The notes under the pieces are model-generated. The model saw only the letters and a program-made list of their open reading frames with translations. It was not told where the DNA came from and did no database searches. A program made the position numbers and the translations under genes. From contig NC_045133.1 of NCBI RefSeq assembly GCF_007655135.1, positions 22,355,845 to 22,419,844 on the forward strand: a stretch of DNA of 64,000 nucleotides, read 5' to 3'. Origin of the DNA: Punica granatum (taxonomy: Eukaryota; Streptophyta; Magnoliopsida; Myrtales; Lythraceae). Of the stretch, positions 20,902 through 32,558 are shown in pieces; positions within the stretch are counted from its first letter, which is position 1, and each line of letters opens with the position of its first letter.

Positions 20902-23900
20902 TGTCAGCACCCCATTTTGGCTCACCATTCCAAACAATGATATTAGCAATGACCCAAGCCACGACTTGAGTAGAATACAGAAAACGGCTCGGCAGAGCAA
21001 GAAATCACTATTCATCCTCAAGTTGGCAAAATTGAGCAAATGGCCCATGGACATGACAGAAGGACTCTAGGGGTCACCAAAGGGGAACAGAGCGACCAAA
21101 GAACTCAACAATGTCCAAAACCGGCGTTTTCAGTGTATTACACGGACGACACTATTTTCCGATAGTTCGCTCGGTCATCGGAAGATAGTGAATATTGGAC
21201 TCCAAAAATCCACACCAGTGCCAAAAAGATGAAAAGTGTCCCCAAAGGCATTTTTCAAATCATCTGCTCTATACAGAACAATTTTCTGTATACAGACAAC
21301 TTTTCAGTGGAAGTCCAAAAATGCCGGTTTCCTGGAGAAAAGTTAATTCCAAATATCAGACGCGGCCATGCCCCATCAACACACAGAGTAGGAACAACGC
21401 TTCAGATTGTCTTTTGGAAGTCACACAGACACTTCAAATGACTTCCGAACGACAAAACAAGCATACCCCTCTTCAGAAGAGCATAGCCGGAGAAGGGTCT
21501 GATGGAATTACGGCAAACGAAGTTTATACCGCATTGCCCAGAAAACTCTAGCAGACATTCACAATTGGGCAAAACAAACAGCAAAACCCCTCGCGGTTTC
21601 CCGAGTAACCTCCGAAGAGCGGAAATGACCATTTTTAGTGGAAATCCATATCTGGAGGTCCTCTTTGGGGAAATTTGACGCCGAATGCTTACGTTACACA
21701 ATGCTAGCCTTCTTAAGGCTCAATGTGGAGTCGTCGGAATAATTCACACAACTCATCTAGATCTCTCAAACAGTGCTTTAGAGGTATCAGATACACTTTT
21801 CAAGTCCTTGGAGGTTTGATCTCGACAAACAGAGATTACAGTAATCTCCGGAGTGCCCAAGCAACTCAGAAATCATCCTGAGAAATCCAGTTTCGACCTC
21901 CTAGGACGTCTCCGGCCCCACGTTAGCATTACCGGCTTAAGGGATAATTGTTCACGTTGTCTGACAATTTATGTCAAAATGACCAACGTGAGATGCGGAC
22001 ACAAGATATGCTGTCAGAAGCGGACAACTTCGCCCTGGTCACTTGCAATGAGCAAAACCGGATTCCGAGCCTCGCACACATCCGGGACATTTCTCCATGA
22101 AAAATGTCAATCTCGGGCTCATTAACTCCGTTTTCTCGCGTATATCGACAATTCGACGTTCAATTCGAACCACGAACTTCGAATGCGCGACCAATCGAGA
22201 CCCGAACTTTGGCCCGAACTTACCTCGCGACCCGTGGGACCCACGGCCAACTCATTGCCGCCTCACCCATGCCCATTGCCCTCCATGTCTCTTGTCATCT
22301 TCTTCTTCAAGCCAAGAAGACAACTTGCATTTGTCTTCCTTTTGCAAAATATCTAAGTGTTTCAATTCAACACTCCAACTTCCCATCCAAGCCATCAATG
22401 CTCTTATCTCTTCTCCATTAATGCAATGGATGAGGATTGAGCTTGATATTTCCTTAAGAAATTCGGATTCCACTAATCCATGGCCCTAATTGCACTTTTC
22501 TTCACTAATCTTGCATTTAAGCTTTTCTATATATTGTCCAAATGTCATTAACTTAAGGGGACACCTTAAAACACTCTCTCTCTAGCATTTCTCACTCTTC
22601 AAAAGCTCTCAAACTCCATAGCAAACCGCAGCAAGCTTCAGCCATTTCCAGCAAGCAAAACCAAGCAAAACCGGGCAAAGTCTTAAGTCGGAATCCATCC
22701 CGGCTTGAATCCAAACTTTACCAAACTTCATATACCACATGTTTTCGAGCCCCTCTATCCATTTCTGAACTTAGATTTTAAGTTTGAAGCCTCTAAGCCA
22801 TAGAACCAGCCTTGAACAAAATCTGAACAGATTTGGTCCTTCTCGGGTAAAAAATGTCAAGCCGGGTTTCAAGCCTTTCCAAGTCGGTTTGAGCTACCAA
22901 AACCCATCAAACACCTCCCCACACAACCCTAGGGTGTCAAGGAGTCAAGAAATCCAAGAAAAACCCGTCGGTTTAACCCCAGGAAGAAGAAAAGGCCCGA
23001 CTGCCCAGTCGGGTCGAAATTTCTGACTGTTTGTGCGGTTTTCTTGCAGATCGGGTCGATCCGAGACTCTTTTCGGAAAACGACCGCCACAGCCACCTCC
23101 AGAGGTGAGTTAGCAGTCGGGAGCCGTTGGCCTTGCTCAAAATTTCCATCGGGAACCTCCGTAGCAACGTCCGACCCGACTGGTGCCAGACGGGTCTGAA
23201 TTTCCAGACGTACTCTGTTTTCCGTGATCTTTGCAGGGCTGTACGGGTCGACCCGATAACTCTGGGAAAACGACCACCACAGTCACCTCCGGGGGTCAGT
23301 TAGGAGTCAGGAGCCACTGACCTTGCCTCAAAATTCCATCGGGAGCCTCCGTGGCGACGTCCGACCCGACTTGTGCCAGTCGGGTCTGTCCAATATTTCA
23401 GCCGGGTCTGTTTGATGCCATTCGGGTCTGTTCAACGGAAAACAGCTCAAAACCGACCCATCAATGGTCCAACCCGACTCTTGAAGGTCCCATCCCGCAT
23501 CTCGGGACTAGTTGGAGCTCTCGGGTGAACAGTGACGCGTCACCAGCGTCACCGAGCGCAGCCAGCGCCCGTCACCGAGCGTCACCGAGCGCGACCTGCG
23601 TCCGTCACCGAGCGCAGCCAGCGCCCGTCACCGAGCGTCACCGAGCGTAGCCAGCGCCCGTCACCGAGCGTCACCGAGCGCAACCCTCGGGCGTCACCAA
23701 CGTCCGTCACCGAGCGTCACCAGCGCCACCCGCACCCATCATCCAGCGCCACCCGCGCCCGTCACCCGCGCACGCCCGTGCTCGTCATCCAGCGCCACCC
23801 GCGCCCATCACCAGCACACCCGCGCCCGTCACCCGCGCACGCCCGTGCTCGTCATCCAACGCCACCCGCGCCCTTCACCAGCACACCCGTGCCCGTCACC

Positions 23901-26900
23901 CGCGCACCCCGGTGCTCGTCATCCAGCGCCACCCGCGCCCATCACCAGCACACCCGTGCCGGTCACCCGCGCACGCCCGTGCTCGTCACCCGCGCACGCC
24001 CGTGCTCGTCACCAGTGCCACCCGCGCCCTTCACCAGCACACCCGTGCCCGCCACCCGCGCACTCCCGTGCTCATCATCCAGCGCTACCCGCGCCATTCA
24101 CCAGCACACCCGTGCCCGTCACCCGCCCACTCCCGTGCTCATCATCCAGCGCCACCCGCGCCCGTCACCAGCGCACGCCCGCGCCGTCACCAGCGCACGC
24201 CCGCGCCCGTCACCAGCGCACGCCCGCGCCCGTCATCCGCGCAGGCCCGCGCCCGTCACCCGCGCCCGTCCGTGCCCGCCATCCGCGCACGCCCGCGCCC
24301 GTCACCCGCGCACGTCCGTGCCCGCCATCCGCGCACGCCCGCGCCCGTCTCCCGCGCACGTCCTTGCCCACCACCAGCGCCTGTCCGTGCCCACTAGCTC
24401 CCGTCACCGTGCTCGACCGTGCCCGTGCACGTCCATCCTTACACCCGAATACCCTTTTAAGGGTTCCACCGAGTCACCCGACTCTCAAACACTTCCCCGA
24501 CTCTTTCCTCGTATTCCGAGGCTAGGTAAAACACTTTCGACTTAGAGGAGTTAGGACTTTTTATATTTCTGCATGGCTATGGAGTATTATGGTGTTTTCA
24601 TGCATGTTTCATTCACAAGATTTAATTTTTATGCAATTTTATGTTATATTATACACGTACACTATCTTAGGACTTGCTACCATGTCGGAAAGGGGCTTGG
24701 ATCATCATAAAGAAGACTATCCCGACCCTATTATGGCACATTAAGTCTCGGCCAATTCTCTAAAGGAGAGGGTTGAGATTTAAATTGCTCTTTTCGGGTT
24801 AAGATCGGTCTCCTTAGCCTATTCAAGTTAATTTCCGAGTTTGTTTATCATTATTGCATGCATGAAGCCGGTGTTATGTTATCCTTTTCCTTAATTAACA
24901 CGTTTGTGAATGTTTGTATGTTTGAATGAGCTAAACAAATCGTGATAACGCCGGCTTTTTGTTAAAAAAAGGGTGCTATTTATCACGGTCGATGTTTGAG
25001 CATGCGAGAAATAATTAAACCACGATTAGGAAATCGTTCGTGACTCGGATAGAGCCATGAGAGCTTTCGGCCACCCTTCACAAGATGAAGCCGAGGGCTT
25101 CTTGGCCTTCCTTGAGTCAAGAATGAATTCCTTATCTCAAGTTTAATTTGTTGATCGGATGATGTGAAGTTTTACTTCAATGTCTTTATGATTCCCATAT
25201 TAAAATATCATGTAAAGACTCTTTTAAACAAAGCATGCATGGATTCGAGTATCGATGACTCATTCGGGTCCATTTGGTTATGAGGATAGTTTCGGTTATT
25301 GGACCAAATTATTCTCGATCCTTATGGAATCGTCTTGGTCGTCGAGTCGCGAATCGTTTTCACAATTAATGCATTCGGCACAACCCTTAAGCATTAATTC
25401 CACAAACGGGTTAATCGGGACGCTCACACGATTAAACTCACTTCATACTGATAAAGTTTACCCGAATTGGACATTAACTGATAACTCGCGTCGACGAGTC
25501 GTCAAAGGATGTTGGTGCCCTTTTTAAACTTATCAATTTCAAAACCCGAAACGCGCGGTCCGACGTGGCATGGACGTCTAAAAAGGGCTTTTGTGTCTCA
25601 ACTTGAGTTTTCACTTGATTCCAGGTAACTCATGTCAAGATACGGAAGATCTTTCTGGATCACTTCCGGACAGATCAACCGATTCTTTGGCTTTTTCAGG
25701 GTTCTTGCACAACCCTGGATGATCCAGGGAATCGGTCGACACCGGCTACAGGCCGAGGTGGCCCGCACTGTGATGTTTCCCCTTTTTTCTGAAAACCATT
25801 TTCAAATAAAGGGCAAAATCATCTTTTCACAACCCCGCGACATCTTTAGGGTTAGCATAATAGAAACACTACAGTACGGGATAAGAACGGGCTACCTGTT
25901 CAGGTGCAGGTTCATCTGCATAGCCTTTTCTTATCTAACTGATGAGTTTCTGCGATCTTAACATAGACTCGGGTAACTAGAATAGTTGATCCTTGTCAGA
26001 AAACCTGTGAAATGCTGATTAACCTTTCACTCGACCTAACCAAACACTAGATAATGGTTAGGAGGAATTCTAGATTCCAAATCTAGAGTCAAAACACGAG
26101 TTTGGTTAATTCAGTGGTAATTCAGTGTCACAATACAGAACAACTGTAAAAGCGATTCACACACCTGAGATTTGACTCTCTTTGTCAAGTTCTCAAAACA
26201 AAGCCGAATGCTGAAACATTGGCATATGTTTGATTGTTTAGCATATGGCATTTGCTTGCAAAAACACCCCTGGGTTAATAATCTGTTAATTCACGTAAAC
26301 AAGACAATAACAAACACTTTGTCTGTTATTAACCTGTTGCTTGTTATCTTTCTGCACCTGTTTGCCATGCGGGTCGGGCCTGACCCCTAGGCCGAATAAT
26401 ATTAGGGTTCAACGCCCTAATCATCGAGCACAGGGTCCAACACCCTAATCAACACTCACAGGGTCCAACGCCCTATTCAGTGAGAGCGTCCATTGAATTT
26501 CAGTTCTTCGGTCTTTTCCCTAAACTCACGGTGAGTTAGAGTGGAATAATAACCGAACGCAAAACGACTGGAATTCGACCCTTTTGTAATTTGTATTTAT
26601 TGTTTTCGAGAGCATTGTAAGGATTCTATTTGGTGCATTTATTCTGTAAGAATTTCAGTCGGTGAGCGAACGGTCCGAGAGTCGAATTAATCGAATCGGT
26701 CTAATGCTTGCCCAGACACAAGTGAATCCAAGATATCGCGGTTCTGGTTCACGCAGGGATTCAACCTCCATGGTTCGATGAACTGTAACGCAAGATTGTG
26801 AACCAATTCCCCGACATATAGATTTACTTCTCTCTCGGCTTCTCAACCGACATCGTTTGGTTCATCGAATATCCGGTGTCAAAACGTGCGAGCCGAGTGC

Positions 26901-27243
26901 AGCTTAATTCACGCGGTAAATAATAAAACATGCAAGCCTAGCAAACCAGAGTACCGAAAGGGCGTGCGGGATATAGGCCCGCACGTAACATAAACCCCCG
27001 AACACGGATTTTCCGGTTCCGCACAGATCAATGCCTTAACAACAAACTAGGTGTTCCATACCCCTAGACCCAGGGTAACTTATCCGCCCTCGACCTTCGG
27101 GTCGTAAAATGATAAGTGGCGACTCCTTTTCTCACGCGTGTCCGACGCGCGCCCCCGCGGGAAGGTGGACGTTCCGACCAAGCCGCGCGATCCAAAAGCG
27201 CGCAATGCGGGCCCCGACGAGAGTCCACATTCGGGTCCGTACA
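20902..27243 (+). repeat. 3' LTR of element A
   Basis: 6342 bp, nearly identical to the 5' LTR. The 112-bp length difference is mostly in the minisatellite (here 23532-24400). TATA box at 22528-22535; ATATAGG hairpin at 26963-26985; ends TCCGTACA followed by the TCGAG duplication. Confidence 0.93.
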
Positions 27244-27248
27244 TCGAG

Positions 27249-28102
27249 AATAAGGTTGGCTTGTGCTAAAGCTTGGGGAAAGATTGAAATGCGTATTGAC
27301 ATTCTAAAGGTGTTACCTATCGATAATTGCAATAACCATGTATGAAGATTCAAGTGGATGTACCCTAGCTTCCTCAGAAATGGGATAAGTGCAAAGTATT
27401 TGTGTATCAATGTGTTTTGCAATAGAGTAAGTAAAATGTATTGCACAATAGAGTAAGAAAAATCCTTTAAGGTAGTGCTATATTTTGGGTTGTTGGGTCC
27501 GAGTACCTTATTCTTTTCACGATTCTTGGACCCTACCCTGTAAGGGACAAGTTCTAAGATTTTGAAACTGGACCCTATTATGTTGAATCATGAAACCGGA
27601 ATCTGTAAATTTTTTTGTCTTGCTAAATAAAATCGAAAATGTTTTATCCATAATCAGTAATAACGCAAAACAGAATGTCGACGTAATTTTTTTTTAAATT
27701 AGTGACTATATTTTTTAAATATAGGAATATTTGAATATAACTATATATATATATATAGGGGAATTTATTATCTAGATTTGGATATCGGTTCATGTTTTAG
27801 TTCTAGGTACCTCATATGCAAGAATCAGAACTGTCGGTTCCATATTTTAATACACGGACGACCCTACCCAATTTTCGATACAAGCTACCCGGATCCTACC
27901 TGAATGGTTAGGTTACGAGTATATCATGTATCCATGCATATCCCTAGCTATATTAGTTGAGAATCAAGCAAATGGTTTGATCTCATCCAATTCCTTTATG
28001 AAGGTAGAGTTGAGAACATCCACTCTACTAATACTCCTGAGGTTGTAGTTTCTCATTATGTTAAAGTTCAAAAGAGTAAGTTAATCCTTGTAACTCTTTA
28101 AA
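27249..28102 (+). other. Right flank of element A, unassigned
   Basis: Immediately right of the insertion a short open stretch reads CAKAWGKIEMRID..KVLPIDN and stops near 27345. It could be the continuation of the remnant left of element A, but I do not recognise it. The rest is AT-rich, with a (TA)n run at 27741-27757. No gene is supported. Confidence 0.25.
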
Positions 28103-28127
28103 CTAGCTATTTCATCCGCGCATGCGG
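28103..28127 (-). mobile_element. Helitron-type 3' end
   Basis: Read on the minus strand: a GC-rich hairpin CCGC-ATGC-GCGG, a 9-nt spacer, then CTAG followed by T. A hairpin about 10 nt before CTRR, inserted before T, is the standard Helitron 3' terminus. The 5' TC end would lie at higher coordinates and I could not place it, so the element's length is unknown. Confidence 0.4.
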
Positions 28128-30010
28128 CCATGGAATTATTATTCACAACAAAAGTTTATATATGACTGTAAAATTCAAGGAAAAAGACAATTTTAATCTT
28201 CATTTTTCCATGAAAAATACATTTTCCATAAAAAAATGTTTTTAACTATAGTTATTTTAAGAAATTAAGAAAAAGTAAAATAAAAATTACAAAAAATGAA
28301 ACTAAGAAGGAAAGGGCAGTCGATGTGTGGGAGTCACCACCCGTTCAGTCAGGGTCGTCGGTGACCTCAGTGGTCGTCAGTGCTCCGGCTGTTCCCTCGC
28401 CCTCAACCTTGATTATTTTATTCCTTTTCCAAACTATGAAATTCAGCTAGTTGGTTGTCATGCACGCGACCATCACTCACTCATTAATTCGCCGACGACC
28501 CTAACTAGGAGTGAGCTCTCCACGACCCTCTCTTGTTTCCTTGTGCTGATGTTCCCCCTTTCTTTTATTTTTTAAAATTTTAAAATTTTAAAATTTTGAT
28601 AATTATTTTACTTTAAAAAATATTTTTTGGACAAAAATGAGTTTTTGACCGAAAATTGGGCATTCGGATTACAGTGGAAAAAAAGGCAAAAGACTAAGGA
28701 TGAGAATACAAAAAGTTAGGACCAAAATGGCAAAAGTATCAAAATTTGAGGACCAAAAGCGACTTTTTTTTTACTAAGAATAACTCTTCAATAATCATCA
28801 AGTTAACGATAAACAAAAATATTAAATTCATCATATTGCGTTTGATTATAATCTATGGATCACAGTATAATTATTTGAAAATTTAAAGCATATGATATTT
28901 TTTACTTATTGGATTTTACATGCAATTTATAACCCATGAAATAAATTTTTATCTCACTAAGAATTGACATTATTACCAGTAAAATCAAATTCAAGATTAA
29001 CTAAATTGCAATATTTTGAGCATAAACTTTATTTCGAAGTGCTTTTGAATTTTTACCGATATTTATTAGCTTTTCAGCTAGGAAGAGGCGTTTAACATGT
29101 AATAATTATATGTAATTAATAGATGTTAGTGGTTAAGAATATGCACGTTCCATTTCGTGGAATGGATGCCGTTTTAACAGTTGAGGTTGGAAAAGCTTCA
29201 GATTGACAAAAAGAAACCTTAAAGACTATGAAACGAATACTTTTTTTTTATTAAAGAAACTAATACTTACACTACAGCTCCATATGTGTTCGTACGTGGA
29301 CATATTTCCATGCGTGCATGAATTAATTGCTTGCCTCGTTTTCTGCTATCTTCTCGTGTCGACAATTCTTGATAAATTCCGTAATGACTCCAATACCTAT
29401 AGTTTATAGATATCCTATATAATACCCTAATATTAACTTTTGAATCATAGCTATATTTATAGAATTTTTAGTATGCAACAATTGGATTATGTAAAGAAAC
29501 TTCTCATATCTCGATATGACTTTATCATTATCGGGTATAATTTTTTATTTTCAAAGAAGAATCTTACAAGGTAATTAATATGTACGAAAAATATGGCCTA
29601 TTAAGAACGATTCACTGAACTTGATCCAACCAAGAAATGTGGCGAAATCCATTAAACGGATAGCATGTCTATGTAGCACTCTTCGACTTCTATATATTAT
29701 ATAATTAATTGATTTCGGGGAGTGCAATTTATTTCATTGCACCATTGCCTTCAAAAGTGTTTAGAGTGTTGTCGGTATTTTAAATACACTTAATGATTTT
29801 TTTAAAGAATTTAGTCGCTTTAATAATTGAAAAGACATATTATCACGAGTTAAGATTCTCATGAAAAAAAGAGTATATACGGCTTCCTCCTTCACTCTCC
29901 GCCTTGCTACCGGACTTCCTTACATCCATAGTATATGTTTGTGGAGTGACAACGGAGCAGTAAAATTCCTCATTACCATTTTTTTTTGTGAGAACTAGCT
30001 AATAATGAGA
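28128..30010. other. AT-rich intergenic sequence
   Basis: No ORF with recognisable domains. It includes short direct repeats of TTTTAAAA (about 28569-28596) and repeat-like fragments with GACCAAAATGGCAAAA (about 28720). Part may belong to the Helitron whose 3' end is at 28103. Confidence 0.35.
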
Positions 30011-30600
30011 ACACCTAATGGGGATCGTGGGCAGAGTTTGGGACAGCTGCATCCTTTTAATCCAAACCCTTTAGAAAAGGTCCGCATCCAAATCCTTCTC
30101 AAACCCGTTAAGAATTTATAGGAAAAGCCTCCAACACTAACTAAATTAATGGATTTCCACCAGGAATCCGTTTATGCCATTAGTGCGCTCATATTCATTA
30201 TAAAAAAATGAGCGAAAGGTTAACAGTATGATAAGATGATAGCTCGAGAAGATCAATGCTTGACTGGTGATGAAAGGCCAAAATAGAAGGGTAACGGTGA
30301 GGGTGACCCATGAGTGCAGAAAGGATAAAGGAGGCAGAGGGAATCGAGAGAAAGGCGAAAAGGATAGAGGAAGCAACAATGAGGGCGATGACTGTGCGTG
30401 AATCCTTAATTGAATAGTATTTTGTAAAATTAACAATTGAATGAAGGTATTTTAGTAATTTCAAACTTAACGGGGTTTGAGATGAGTTTTGATGCCAAAT
30501 ACTAGCCGTTCCCAAACTCTATAGGATTTTGATGAAAAATCCCTAAACCCTTCCCATGACCCAATGGTAAAACTCTTTTATTTTCCATTAGGATCCGGAC
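30011..30600. mobile_element. Inverted-repeat element (MITE-like)
   Basis: Left arm: CCTAATGGGGATC, AGAGTTTGGGACAGCT, CTCAAACCCGTTAAG. Right arm, reverse-complemented: GGATCCTAATGG, AGAGTTTGGGAACGGCT, CTCAAACCCCGTTAAG. The order is kept, so this is an imperfect inverted-repeat element of about 580 bp with an unrelated centre. Exact ends and target duplication were not resolved. Confidence 0.45.
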
Positions 30601-31423
30601 AGGGCCAAAACCCGTTTATAGAAGCCTATGAATGTCCCTAAAATCTAATAAGTTTCCCAAATGCTGCATATCTCATGGTTATTCATTCCTATTATCTTTT
30701 TATGTTTCAAAATCAATTTAATTTGTATTTTTTTCCTCTCGATTCAATCTCTTGATTCGCAACTCTTTTGCAACCATCTCAATTTTCAAACCGTACTAAT
30801 TGCCTTAAGCTTTTAGAAGATTTCAGGCGATGTTGAGCTTAATTTTTGATAGGCCTCAAGCTCGAGCAAAGGCAAGGCAACCTTGAGCTTGTCAATACAC
30901 TCGATCGAGTTAGCTCACTTACATACCCTTACCTACTAGGATGCCCCTGAACGAGAGATACATGTATCATTATATATGAGGAGATATTTATTTTTGGATT
31001 TTATATAAAAGGTCTACCATCCCATTAAAGAGTTGTTGAAAGCTAAAATCTCACTGGACTTCTACTTGTGCTTACCGGGAGATGAATTTGATCTGCCGCA
31101 CGACATAATCAACTTACACCTTAAATACGAACTGCATTAAGTTTCAATTCATGTTAAATAGAAACTTTTTAAATTAAAATAGCATGACTTAGCACATTAT
31201 AAGATTAAAAAAATAAGTGGATAAAATTAAAAATATAAAGAGAAAAGTAATAACCCTGTAGGTTGACGAAAGGAAGTAACGGGCAGACATGGAAATGGAT
31301 GATGGGAAGTTGAAAGGCCGAACACGTGCGAATAGGACGAGAGAAAAGGGTTTAAAATTTGGATAGTTTTATCATTTTATTCTTGCATTTATCGTTATAT
31401 ATTTTGTTTCTTTCCAATACAAT
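30601..31423. other. Intergenic sequence
   Basis: No supported gene. Short open frames lack recognisable domains. Confidence 0.4.
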
Positions 31424-31435
31424 AAAAGGTAAGGG

Positions 31436-31619
31436 GTATCAATATGGGTTGATTCATACAGTTCGATACTTGTTCCGGTTAAGTAAGGTTTCAGGTTCGA
31501 GACTTTGTGAATGCAGAAAATTCACGATGGGAGTACTTTACTCCTTAGTGTGCCGATTCAGTTAAACTAAATTAGTTGGGATCTAATTAAACTTTTAAAT
31601 ATTAGGATTCATACCGAAA
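31436..31619 (+). mobile_element. tRNA-like SINE, family 1, second copy
   Basis: 184 bp between imperfect 12-bp direct repeats (31424-31435 AAAAGGTAAGGG; 31620-31631 AAAAGGTATGGG). It contains the box B-like GGTTCGAGACT (about 31494) and the same downstream motifs as the copy at 710 (ACTCCTTAGTG, AAATTAGTTGGGA). Confidence 0.6.
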
Positions 31620-31631
31620 AAAAGGTATGGG

Positions 31632-32558
31632 AGACGATTTGGTAAAAATCATGCAAAAAGTAACTACTGGAGCACATCAAGTCCTACATAGATTAAAAAA
31701 TTAATGAGGAAATCTTGACTTGCAAAATGAATTGAAATTCTTAAATATCTAATAAAAAGGTACGAATAGTCCCACTTGAGTATCGAATTTGAAATTTCTT
31801 AGTTACCAGGCATGGGGAATGCCACTACGCAACGAAAAAGTCTTGTATGCCACGGTAATACCGTATGGCAATGGCCCAAACCAATAAAAGTTTGCCATTT
31901 TAGTTTTTAGTAAGTAAATAAAAATAGAAAAAAATTATTGTTAACAAAAATAATTTATTATTGGCAAAAATAATATTATTTTATGTATCTGGTGGCATAA
32001 TCTTACGTAATATTACTGTTATATACAAGGCCTTCTCCTACGCTACTCCCTCTTTAATTGGTTCGATGTTAAACATGATAAATAGCTTATCCAATGTGTC
32101 TTCGTATTTTCATGCATCAGCGACCAAAGTGGACGGTGCCAAAGTATCTTTTTAACTAGAAATTAATACTGGATCCACGGGGAGGATAAAAATCATAATT
32201 ATAATTTATTGGAAATGCAAAATAGAAAATTTTCAAAACTAAAAATTATGAATAATTTCAGCCCCTATTTATAACCAGAAACAAGAATACGTATATACTT
32301 GAGATAAAATTGATAAAATAATACGGATAGTTCCAATATGATAATCGAACTTGGAATATAAATGGATAAAGTGATGAGGCGTACGCTGCAACAATACACT
32401 CCATTTTTCAGAGATAATTTCTTTGCAAGATAATTATCCCCACGTTATTTTACCAGAATATCCTAAAATAACATTAGTACCCACAATTTTCACACACAAC
32501 AAACCAAAAGAGAAAAAAAAAAACATGAAAAGGGTAAAAACGTTCATCATATAATACC
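31632..32558. other. 3' flank of the CYP82 pseudogene
   Basis: AT-rich sequence with no supported gene. It would have carried the P450 3' UTR and poly(A) signals. Confidence 0.4.

Larger units (their letters stand above)
8415..27243 (+). mobile_element. Element A: complete non-autonomous LTR retrotransposon
   Basis: An 18,829-bp element flanked by the perfect 5-bp duplication TCGAG (8410-8414 and 27244-27248). It has long LTRs (8415-14868 and 20902-27243), TG..CA ends, a primer-binding site right after the 5' LTR and a purine tract right before the 3' LTR. I find no gag, protease, reverse transcriptase, RNase H or integrase on either strand of the 6033-bp interior. It therefore fits the large retrotransposon derivative (LARD) type, mobilised in trans. 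Lineage (Tat/Ogre-like Ty3/gypsy) is inferred from the PBS type and LTR size. Confidence 0.93.
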
